Shown here: positions 25,026-31,938 of the stretch, one piece after another
How the letters are laid out: each line of letters starts with the position of its first letter
Position numbering within the stretch: position 1 is the stretch's first letter
DNA from: CAZEGV01 sp964511645
GTDB lineage: Bacteria > Bacteroidota > Bacteroidia > Cytophagales > JAAEPT01
Direction: 5' to 3'
Assembly: GCA_964511645.1 (NCBI GenBank)
Contig: CAZEGV010000013.1
Location: forward strand, 1 to 44,219
Length of the DNA stretch: 44,219 bases
Notes under the pieces: model-generated
What the model saw: the letters and a program-made list of their open reading frames with translations, nothing else
Database searches by the model: none
Told to the model about the DNA's origin: nothing
Position numbers and translations under genes: made by a program

Positions 25026-26308
25026 GAAAAAATTACACTATAAAATTTATTGCTTCTACTACAACCAACAAGGATGTTATTATCTACATACGTCTAATCT
25101 TAAACAGAAAAAAAACTGAATTCTCTACAGGTATTCGTGGTCTTGAAAATGATTGGGACACAAACCGACAGCGTTTTACAGAAAGAACAAACTTCAACAA
25201 AAGCAATAACCACCAAATCTCCTGTATTGAAGATAGAATACTAGACTCATACAAATCTATTGTTGCTAGAGGTGTAGAACCTACAGTAGTAGTGTTGCGA
25301 AATGAATTTAGAGGTGAGAAAGATTTAAAGTACCAACCTGAACTTTTAGTATTTATTCAAAGCTATATCGATATAATAAAAAAACAGACAGACACGTACA
25401 AGCCTGGAACTATTATCCATTATGTGGCCATGTATAAGAGATTAAAAAAATACCTTGCATATAATAAGGAAGAGTCTAAACTTATAAAGGATTTTAAAGC
25501 TGTTGATATAGTAGGGTTTAAAGAATTTCTTCTTACTACACCACATGAGACCTTGAATCGACCTATGAGTCCTGCAACCAGCGGTAAGTACCTTGCCAAA
25601 CTTAAGGCGGTAATTGGTAATGCCGTAGCAAAAGAAATAATACTGACCAGTCCATTTAACGGTATCAAGATAGACAAAACAAAGAATGATGCAGAGTGGT
25701 TGACACAAGAGGAATTACAAAAATTAAAGAATCTTGATCTGTCAGATAACAAATGTCTTAATCGTGTTCGTTTAATGTTTTTATTTTCAGTTTATACTGG
25801 TCTTAGATTTAGTGATGCATTTAGACTTAAGAAAGATGAAGTAACTCAAACAGCTGATGGTAATTACAGGATAAGTATGATTATAAAAAAAACAGGTAAA
25901 CGATTTGATAGGAGGATGTTACCTGAAGCGGTAGCTTTATACAAAAGGTTGTTAAAGAATTATCAAGGGCAGAATACAGTTTTACCAAAGATGTCTAATC
26001 AGAAAATGAATGAATATTTGAAGGTTATAGCAAATTTAGCATGTATAAAAAAGCGTGTTACATTTCATACGGGACGCCATTCGTTTGCCACCAGCTACCT
26101 TCTTGAAAATGGAGCAGATATTAAACTCGTTTCACACATGCTTGGGCATAAAAGTATTAAGGTTACAGAATTAATTTATGCTCGTTATACGAGAATAGCT
26201 GAAGATGAGGGTATTGAAGATTTTTTAAAAAGGCGTTCGAATGTTAAGAAATATGTAACTAAAGATTCTGTTATATTGAAGTTAACTAAATCAATCTCGC
26301 TAAATTAA
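25022..26308 (+). CDS. Tyrosine integrase
   Basis: A 428-residue tyrosine recombinase of the Bacteroidota integrase type. It has an N-terminal arm-binding region, a helical core-binding domain (about 105-205) and a catalytic domain. The catalytic set is visible: Arg 262 (TGLRFSD), a Lys near 289-290, His 349 and Arg 352 (HTGRHSFA), His 376 (LGHKS) and Tyr 386 (IYARYT). It is the last gene of the element, 140 bases from the tRNA, and most likely catalyses integration into the tRNA 3' end with the 24-bp repeat as core. Arm-type CTGAAACA sites lie at both ends. Confidence 0.95.
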   Translation: MRKNYTIKFIASTTTNKDVIIYIRLILNRKKTEFSTGIRGLENDWDTNRQRFTERTNFNKSNNHQISCIEDRILDSYKSIVARGVEPTVVVLRNEFRGEKDLKYQPELLVFIQSYIDIIKKQTDTYKPGTIIHYVAMYKRLKKYLAYNKEESKLIKDFKAVDIVGFKEFLLTTPHETLNRPMSPATSGKYLAKLKAVIGNAVAKEIILTSPFNGIKIDKTKNDAEWLTQEELQKLKNLDLSDNKCLNRVRLMFLFSVYTGLRFSDAFRLKKDEVTQTADGNYRISMIIKKTGKRFDRRMLPEAVALYKRLLKNYQGQNTVLPKMSNQKMNEYLKVIANLACIKKRVTFHTGRHSFATSYLLENGADIKLVSHMLGHKSIKVTELIYARYTRIAEDEGIEDFLKRRSNVKKYVTKDSVILKLTKSISLN

Positions 26309-26317
26309 TAGTACACC

Positions 26318-26350
26318 CTGAAACAAATCCTGAAACATTTTGACGTTTCA
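26318..26350. repeat. Right arm-type integrase sites
   Basis: CTGAAACA occurs at 26318-26325 and 26330-26337, with the inverted core GTTTCA at 26345-26350, mirroring the left end at 2609-2643. The stretch up to the terminator has no gene. Confidence 0.6.
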
Positions 26351-26408
26351 AGACTTCCTAAGACGAATTGTGAATAGCTGAAGAATAGTGTAAAGGGCTG
26401 AAAACAAA

Positions 26409-26435
26409 AAAGATGCTTGTAAAACAAGCATCTTT
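26409..26435. terminator. Bidirectional intrinsic terminator
   Basis: AAAGATGCTTGT pairs perfectly with ACAAGCATCTTT around AAA. It can end both the integrase transcript (plus) and the tRNA transcript (minus). Confidence 0.75.
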
Positions 26436-26447
26436 AATTATTATTCT

Positions 26448-26471
26448 GTGGTCCCACAAGGACTCGAACCT
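26448..26471. other. attR: tRNA 3'-end direct repeat
   Basis: The 24-base copy identical to 2549-2572, forming the 3' end of the intact tRNA gene. Insertion kept the tRNA functional because the element carries the same bases. Confidence 0.9.
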
Positions 26472-26522
26472 TGGACCACCTGATTATGAGTCAGGTGCTC
26501 TAACCAACTGAGCTATAGGACC
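26449..26522 (-). tRNA. tRNA with CAT anticodon (Met or Ile2)
   Basis: A complete 74-nt cloverleaf: acceptor GGTCCTA with TGGGACC, D-arm GCTCAGTTGGTTAGAGC, anticodon stem CTGAC/CAATCAG region with CAT at 26486-26488, T-arm containing GGTTCGAGTCC, and discriminator A. The CCA end is not encoded. Bases alone do not separate elongator Met from lysidine-modified Ile. It is the insertion site of the 23.9-kb element. A good promoter lies at 26587-26617. Confidence 0.93.
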
Positions 26523-26586
26523 ATGTCGTTTTAACTATTTGACTAGTTATTAGACTCCTTTGGCTTAAGACAAGCTTAAGCGCGTG

Positions 26587-26617
26587 CAAATGTATTCCTT
26601 TATTTCTTTAATTCAAA
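26587..26617 (-). promoter_or_regulatory. Promoter of the tRNA gene
   Basis: On the minus strand TTTG (26614-26617) and TACATTTG (26587-26594) are 19 bases apart, an excellent match to the Bacteroidota -33/-7 promoter. It lies about 65 bases upstream of the tRNA 5' end. Confidence 0.7.
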
Positions 26618-26618
26618 A

Positions 26619-26626
26619 TATATTTG
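26619..26626 (+). promoter_or_regulatory. -7 promoter box for HAD gene
   Basis: TATATTTG, 13 bases before the ATG at 26640. No clear -33 TTTG is seen. It is divergent with the tRNA promoter and adjacent to its -33 element. Confidence 0.5.
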
Positions 26627-26639
26627 ATACTTTTAGCAG

Positions 26640-27263
26640 ATGAATTTGAAATTTAATGCAATTATATTCGATTTGGGGGGAGTAATCCTTAATATCGATT
26701 ACCATAAGACTATTTTGGCGTTCAAAAAGCTGGGTGTTTCTAATTTTGATGAACTCTATACGCAGGCCAAACAAAATGATGTATTTGATGATTTTGAAAT
26801 GGGAAAAATTTCAGAACAGGAATTTAGGGATTACATTCGTAAGGTGTCTAATGTTAATTTAACAGATGCTGAAATTGATTTTGCTTGGAATGCCATGTTG
26901 TTAGATTTACCTATGGAGCGTGTTGAATTGTTAGTCAGATTAAAAAAGAACTATCCCATTTATTTATACAGTAATACGAATGCAATCCATTTAGAAGCCT
27001 TTAGGCAGATTATAAAAGCAAGTTATGACAATGAATTGCTATTGGAAAGTTTGTTCATAGAAACGTATTATTCGCATGAACTAGGGATGAGAAAACCAAA
27101 TCAAGATGGGTTTATAAAAATAGTTAAGGACCACGGGTTAAAAATAGAATCTACACTGTTTATTGACGATAGTGAACAGCATCTAAAAGGAGCAGCGAGT
27201 ATTGGGTTGCAAACCGTTTGGTTAAAAGATAAACCGATTGAAGAATTGTTTAAACAAAAATAG
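26640..27263 (+). CDS. HAD-family phosphatase
   Basis: A 207-residue haloacid-dehalogenase-type hydrolase of the IA variant class. Visible are motif I FDLGGVI with the nucleophilic Asp, motif II YSNTN, the motif III lysine in GMRKPN, and motif IV LFIDDSEQH. It would hydrolyse a small phosphorylated metabolite; the substrate is unknown. The Gly following DL at the usual second Asp position is common in this subgroup. It is the first gene after the tRNA, followed after 22 bases by the SDR gene in the same direction. Confidence 0.9.
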   Translation: MNLKFNAIIFDLGGVILNIDYHKTILAFKKLGVSNFDELYTQAKQNDVFDDFEMGKISEQEFRDYIRKVSNVNLTDAEIDFAWNAMLLDLPMERVELLVRLKKNYPIYLYSNTNAIHLEAFRQIIKASYDNELLLESLFIETYYSHELGMRKPNQDGFIKIVKDHGLKIESTLFIDDSEQHLKGAASIGLQTVWLKDKPIEELFKQK

Positions 27264-27285
27264 TAAATTTACAAAAAAGAAAAAA

Positions 27286-28065
27286 ATGAATTTAAGTTTA
27301 GAAGGAAAAACAGCTGTGGTTTGTGGAAGTACACAAGGAATTGGAATGGCTACTGCAACTGAGTTAGCTACTTTGGGTGCTAATGTAATATTAGTAGCAA
27401 GAAATGAAGATAAGTTAAAGAAAGTAGCGAGTGAATTACCAGGTAACGGGACTCATTCATATATGTCTGCAGATTTTTCTAGACCTGAAGAATTAGAAAC
27501 TACAATCAATGCTTTTTTAAAAGATAAAGCCGTTCATATTTTAGTAAATAATACAGGTGGACCAGCAGGTGGCCCAATTAATGCGGCTAAAACTAGCGAA
27601 TTCGTAAATACGTTCAATCAACATTTAGTGTGTAATCATATTATGATGCAGGCGGTGAAAGATAAAATGATTGAGGCTAAATATGGTAGAATCATTAATG
27701 TGATTTCAACATCTGTAAAACAACCGTTGGATGGTTTAGGTGTGTCTAATACTATTAGAGGTGCTGTTGCTAATTGGAGTAAAACGTTGGCTAATGAATT
27801 AGGTCAATTTAACATTACAGTTAATAACGTATTACCTGGTGCAACGGATACAGTAAGATTGAAATCTATTATAGAAAATAAATCTGCTAAAGTGGGTAGA
27901 GCAGCTGAAGATATTAAAAATGATATGGCGAATGCATCTCCCATGAAACGAATTGCACAACCAGAAGAGGTAGCAAATGCTATTGCATTTCTAGCGTCTC
28001 CAGCGGCGAGTTATATTAATGGAATTAATGTACCTGTTGATGGTGGAAGAACTAAGAGTTTATAG
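27286..28065 (+). CDS. SDR-family oxidoreductase, atypical
   Basis: A 259-residue Rossmann protein resembling FabG. The cofactor loop CGSTQGIG (13-20) and LVNNTGGPAGG are visible, and PVDGG near the end is typical of the family. Where classical SDRs have YxxxK, this one has SNTIR (154-158), so the catalytic tyrosine and lysine are absent. Such FabG-like proteins form a known subgroup of uncertain activity. ATG 27286 follows an A/G-rich ribosome site. It is likely co-transcribed with the HAD gene and ends at a strong terminator. Confidence 0.88.
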   Translation: MNLSLEGKTAVVCGSTQGIGMATATELATLGANVILVARNEDKLKKVASELPGNGTHSYMSADFSRPEELETTINAFLKDKAVHILVNNTGGPAGGPINAAKTSEFVNTFNQHLVCNHIMMQAVKDKMIEAKYGRIINVISTSVKQPLDGLGVSNTIRGAVANWSKTLANELGQFNITVNNVLPGATDTVRLKSIIENKSAKVGRAAEDIKNDMANASPMKRIAQPEEVANAIAFLASPAASYINGINVPVDGGRTKSL

Positions 28066-28080
28066 TTTAAATACATTATA

Positions 28081-28118
28081 AAAAAAGCCTGATATTTAAT
28101 TAAATATCAGGCTTTTTT
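28081..28118. terminator. Bidirectional intrinsic terminator
   Basis: AAAAGCCTGATATTTAAT and its reverse complement form a long hairpin with A's before and T's after. It serves the SDR gene (plus) and the His-rich gene (minus). Confidence 0.88.
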
Positions 28119-28134
28119 AGTTTAGGAAAGAAAG

Positions 28135-29061
28135 TTATTTTCTTTTTGAATTTCCTTTTTTAGGTGATGTATTCTTTTTAGTGGACGTCTTGGTTTTTGT
28201 AGCCGTTTTGTTTGTTTTGGTTTGTTGTGACTTCGCTTTTGGATGTGTTTTGTTATGGTTAGCATGGTGTGGCGTGTGATTTTTCTTCACCACCTGTTTG
28301 TTGGTTTTTGTATTGTGTCCTGCTTTATGGTTTGAATGGTGGTGAGGGTGCTGTGTAATGGCTTTACAATGCGTTCTGTGTTTTTGATATAGCGCATGTG
28401 AATGAGTGGACTGATGATGATTTACAATATGATAATGCTTATGATTGTGTTTATGAAAATTGTAATAGGTATATCTATTATATGGTCGCCAAGTTTTCCA
28501 ATTGGTTGGATAATGTTTCCATTTATAGGGTGATCTCCATACAACATAAGATGGAGCGTATAGATATCTTATAGAATTCCAATGCCAAACATTGACATAT
28601 AGTATAGTGTGTACTTTTAAAAATGATTCTGTTTTGCTATCTTCAATTATGGGTTCAATGAGGTAATCATTCCCATATATGTCAATGTCACCAACAATTT
28701 GTATGGAAACGGATTCAGTACTCTTCTGTTCTATTTCGATAACAGCAATGTCTTGTGATTCATTTTCATCAAGGTCAATTTTTAGAATAATAGCGTGACT
28801 GCTATTTTCTTTTGTATCTATGACTTGTATATAATCTACAATACCATCTTCATTTAAATCGAGATTGTTTAGTTTCTCATCTTTAGAATTTAGTTTTTCT
28901 TCAAATATTTTAATTGAATTAGAATTTTTGAATGTTTCAAGTACTGAAAACAAGTCTAGATTATCTCCTATTTCATTCAGTGAATCAGATTCTGAAGCAT
29001 AAGTTAGTGATGAAACGAAGGGCAGGAGAAATAATAGATGTATAATTTTTAAATTTTTCAT
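28135..29061 (-). CDS. Secreted His/Lys-rich protein
   Basis: A 308-residue exported protein with a signal peptide (1-22). A calcium-loop-like DLNEDGIVDYI (68-78) is followed by a beta domain with an IVGDIDIYGNDYLIEP block, recognised from many Bacteroidota proteins. A Trp/Tyr-rich segment (YVVWRSPYKWKHYP) leads into a tail of about 110 residues dominated by His, Lys, Thr and Asn. The tail could bind metals or negatively charged surfaces. No enzyme motif is present. It is a single gene between two terminators. Confidence 0.65.
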   Translation of the reverse strand: MKNLKIIHLLFLLPFVSSLTYASESDSLNEIGDNLDLFSVLETFKNSNSIKIFEEKLNSKDEKLNNLDLNEDGIVDYIQVIDTKENSSHAIILKIDLDENESQDIAVIEIEQKSTESVSIQIVGDIDIYGNDYLIEPIIEDSKTESFLKVHTILYVNVWHWNSIRYLYAPSYVVWRSPYKWKHYPTNWKTWRPYNRYTYYNFHKHNHKHYHIVNHHQSTHSHALYQKHRTHCKAITQHPHHHSNHKAGHNTKTNKQVVKKNHTPHHANHNKTHPKAKSQQTKTNKTATKTKTSTKKNTSPKKGNSKRK

Positions 29062-29123
29062 ATCAATATATTTATAGTTACACTGTTAGGACTATAAAAT
29101 TATATAAAGGTTTAATACAAAAC

Positions 29124-29156
29124 AAAAAAACTTTCAATTTAATTGAAAGTTTTTTT
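29124..29156. terminator. Intrinsic terminator
   Basis: A-run, CTTTCAATT, then AATTGAAAG and a T-run. It lies just downstream (minus) of the small membrane protein frame and ends the E1 transcript. Confidence 0.85.
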
Positions 29157-29157
29157 A

Positions 29158-29445
29158 TTATACGTTATACACGCCTTTGCCACTTTCATAAAACCCGCCG
29201 TTACTACTTTTTTTATTTAATCGTTCCCGAGTTGCTTTTGTATTTGCTCTGGAAGTTGGTTTTATACGATCTTTAATAAATAAGTACCATAAAAATGGAA
29301 TAATCCAAATTAGAAAAGAATTCTGTACCTTTTGCTTTGTAGTAAAGATACTAGAGGTATAAACTTTTCTTTGATACCCAATTGTTTTAAACAGATAGTA
29401 TATAAAAATTAATAAGGGCAGTATGTCTTTATATTCAAATTTAAT
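29158..29445 (-). CDS. Possible small membrane protein
   Basis: An open frame of about 95 codons directly after the E1 gene, between its stop and the terminator. It encodes two hydrophobic segments (ILPLLIFIYYLF and FLIWIIPFLWYLFIKD) and a basic-to-glycine tail (GGFYESGKGVYNV). No in-frame ATG, GTG or TTG follows the last upstream stop, so a rare start such as the ATT at 29443-29445 overlapping the E1 stop, or coupling, would be needed. The composition looks protein-like. The alternative is a decayed gene. Confidence 0.4.
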   Translation of the reverse strand: MKFEYKDILPLLIFIYYLFKTIGYQRKVYTSSIFTTKQKVQNSFLIWIIPFLWYLFIKDRIKPTSRANTKATRERLNKKSSNGGFYESGKGVYNV

Positions 29446-31849
29446 AAATTTCAGGGTATTCTGCAGGGTTAGATTCTTTCATGACATCATAAACGGCATC
29501 AAAAATAGTTTCGATACTTGGTTTTGAGAAGTAATCTCCATCAGTTCCATAAGCAGGTCTGTGATCTTTAGCTGTAATTGTAACAGGTTCAGAATCTAAA
29601 TGGTAATATCCTTTTTGTTTAACCAATATTTGATCTAACATATAAGCAGTAGCACCACTTTCATAATCTTCATCTACAATTACTAATTTGTTAGTCTTTT
29701 TTAATGAGTCTGCAATCATGCCATTCACATCAAAAGGTAATAAACATTGTGCATCAATTAATTCAACTGAAATACCAACAGCTGCTAATTCCTTAACGGC
29801 TAATGTACATAAGTTAAATGTTGAACCATAAGATACTAATGTAAGATCTGTTCCTTCTTGAGTGATTTCTGGTGTCCCTAAAGGTTCACAAAACTCACCA
29901 AAGTTAGTTGGTTTCTTTTCTTTAATTCTATAACCGTTTAATGGTTCAATAACTAAAGCAGGATCATCTGATTTTAACAATGTATTATAAAAACCAGCCG
30001 CTTTTGTCATATTACGTGGTGTACAGACATGAATTCCTCTAATTGAATTTAATATCATTCCCATTGGAGAACCAGAATGCCAAACACCTTCTAAACGGTG
30101 TCCACGTGTTCTAATAATTAAGGGTGCCTTTTGACCGCCTTTAGTTCTGTAGTGTACAGTTGCTAAATCATCAGACATGATTTGAATACCATATAATAAG
30201 TAATCTAAATATTGAATTTCAGCAATAGGTCTTAACCCACGCATAGCCATTCCAATACCTTGACCAATAATAGTCGCTTCTCTAATTCCTGTATCAGATA
30301 CTCTTAGTTCACCAAATTTTTCTTGCATACCTTCCATAGATTGGTTTACACCACCAATTTTTCCAGTATCCTCACCATAAGTTAAAACCTCTGGCATGTC
30401 TGTGAATATTTTATCAAAGTTTTCTCTTAATACTAATCTTCCGTCAATCATGTCGTCTCCATCATAAGTTGGAGCAATAGCTGCTACGTTCATAGCTGAT
30501 TGATCTGATTGAGAATATAAATGAGAAGAATATCTATCTTCATTTATAGATTCGGCACTTTTTAACCAATTTAATAATTCTGTTTTACTAGCAGATGATT
30601 CTGTACGCATGTGACGTAAGGCTTTTTTAGCCGCAGAAATAACATCCTTTCTAATTGGATTCATTTCTGATTTTAAATCATCAGCAATTTTTTTAATGAA
30701 TGCACCATTTGAACTTTCAGTAGCTAAAGCGTCTAACATAGGTTGAACGGCAATAGTACTTTGGTTTAAATCTGCTAAAAATTCAGTCCAAGCTTCTCTT
30801 TTTTGAGCAGACACATCTTTTTTAGCTGCTTTTTCAATTGTTTCTAACTCTTCAATTGTTGCAATTTCAGACTCTAATATAAAGGCTTTAAATTTTTCTA
30901 TACAATCGAATTCAACTTCCCATTTTAAACGTTCTTCAGACTTATATCTTTCGTGAGAACCAGAAGTTGAATGTCCTTGTGGTTGATTAACTTCTTTCAC
31001 GTGAATTAATACAGGAACGTGTTCGTCTCTGCATAATTTAATTGCTTTTTCGTATGTTTCACAAAGTGATGGATAATCCCAACCTTTAGTAATGAAAATT
31101 TCATATCCAGGGGTCGTTTCGTTTCTTTGCATCCCAGATAAAGCATCTGAAATACTATCTTTAGTGGTTTGGTGTTTTCTTGCTACAGAAATTCCGTAAC
31201 CATCATCCCAAACAGACATGGCAAAAGGTATTTGTAACACACCAGCTGCATTTATAGATTCCCAAAACGGACCTTCACTTGTACTTGCATCACCAATAGT
31301 ACCAAAGGCTACTTCATTACCTTTATTTGTAAAATTAGTCATACCATGTAAAGCTTTACTTTTACGGTACACTTTAGAAGCTAAAGCCAAACCAACTAAA
31401 CGTGGCATTTGACCTGCTGTTGGAGAAATGTCAGCAGAACTATTTTTTTGTTCCATTAAATTTTTCCAGCTACCATCAGCATTCAAACTACGTGTAGCAA
31501 AATGCCCACCCATTTGACGACCACCAGAAGCCGGTTCTTTTTCAACATCAGTATGGGCATATAAAGCAGCAAAATATTGCTTTACAGTTAATGCACCAAT
31601 GGCCATCATAAAAGTTTGATCTCTATAATAACCTGATCTGAAATCACCGTTTTTGAATTGTTTAGCCATTGCTAATTGAGCAACTTCCTTTCCATCACCA
31701 AAAATTCCAAATTTTGCTTTACCAGATAGAACTTCACGTCTACCCATTAAAGAAACTTCTCTAGAGGTTCTCGCAATTCTAAAATCGTTTAAAACTTCAT
31801 TCTTGTATTTGCTGTCAATTGAAATATTTGCTGTTTGTAATTTTGCCAT
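29441..31849 (-). CDS. 2-oxoacid dehydrogenase E1, alpha-beta fusion
   Basis: An 802-residue thiamine-diphosphate enzyme joining E1-alpha and E1-beta in one chain, as is common in Bacteroidota. The alpha part has the ThDP motif GDASTSEG...WDDGYGIS and a following conserved HERYKS block. The beta part begins near residue 470 (YGEDTGKIGGV, then the E1-beta-type PLIIRTRGH) and ends with the transketolase C-terminal domain. It decarboxylates a 2-oxoacid, branched-chain or pyruvate type, and passes the acyl group to the E2 lipoyl domain. E2 and E3 are not in this window, so the substrate class is not fixed. Confidence 0.9.
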   Translation of the reverse strand: MAKLQTANISIDSKYKNEVLNDFRIARTSREVSLMGRREVLSGKAKFGIFGDGKEVAQLAMAKQFKNGDFRSGYYRDQTFMMAIGALTVKQYFAALYAHTDVEKEPASGGRQMGGHFATRSLNADGSWKNLMEQKNSSADISPTAGQMPRLVGLALASKVYRKSKALHGMTNFTNKGNEVAFGTIGDASTSEGPFWESINAAGVLQIPFAMSVWDDGYGISVARKHQTTKDSISDALSGMQRNETTPGYEIFITKGWDYPSLCETYEKAIKLCRDEHVPVLIHVKEVNQPQGHSTSGSHERYKSEERLKWEVEFDCIEKFKAFILESEIATIEELETIEKAAKKDVSAQKREAWTEFLADLNQSTIAVQPMLDALATESSNGAFIKKIADDLKSEMNPIRKDVISAAKKALRHMRTESSASKTELLNWLKSAESINEDRYSSHLYSQSDQSAMNVAAIAPTYDGDDMIDGRLVLRENFDKIFTDMPEVLTYGEDTGKIGGVNQSMEGMQEKFGELRVSDTGIREATIIGQGIGMAMRGLRPIAEIQYLDYLLYGIQIMSDDLATVHYRTKGGQKAPLIIRTRGHRLEGVWHSGSPMGMILNSIRGIHVCTPRNMTKAAGFYNTLLKSDDPALVIEPLNGYRIKEKKPTNFGEFCEPLGTPEITQEGTDLTLVSYGSTFNLCTLAVKELAAVGISVELIDAQCLLPFDVNGMIADSLKKTNKLVIVDEDYESGATAYMLDQILVKQKGYYHLDSEPVTITAKDHRPAYGTDGDYFSKPSIETIFDAVYDVMKESNPAEYPEIY

Positions 31850-31923
31850 AATGTGTACATTTTACTAAACGTAAAGGTAGTTATTTATACCGAATAAAAT
31901 AAGAGATTTTACCTGAAATTTTG

Positions 31924-31931
31924 TATATTTG
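31924..31931 (+). promoter_or_regulatory. -7 promoter box, near-leaderless
   Basis: TATATTTG ends seven bases before the ATG at 31939, so transcription would start at or close to the start codon. Confidence 0.5.
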
Positions 31932-31938
31932 TAATTCT

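Larger units (their letters stand above)
2549..26471. mobile_element. Integrative element in tRNA(CAT)
   Basis: A 23.9-kb element bounded by the 24-bp repeats, with integrase (25022-26308) and excisionase-like protein next to the tRNA, and CTGAAACA motif pairs inside both ends. Cargo is accessory: nucleases, kinase, AAA ATPase, restriction-modification, a polymerase-like protein, serine resolvase, ParB-like protein and a methyltransferase-DUF5131 fusion. I see no relaxase, coupling protein, type IV secretion gene or phage structural gene, so it is not self-transmissible by any route recognisable here. Serine resolvase, ParB-like and polymerase-like genes hint at an extrachromosomal phase, which is inference. 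Confidence 0.88.

Noticed and set aside
2549..26471. Prophage or conjugative element
   Set aside because: No capsid, tail, terminase, relaxase, coupling or type IV secretion gene is recognised; the fibre-like protein at 17298 has a signal peptide and sits with a T9SS protein.
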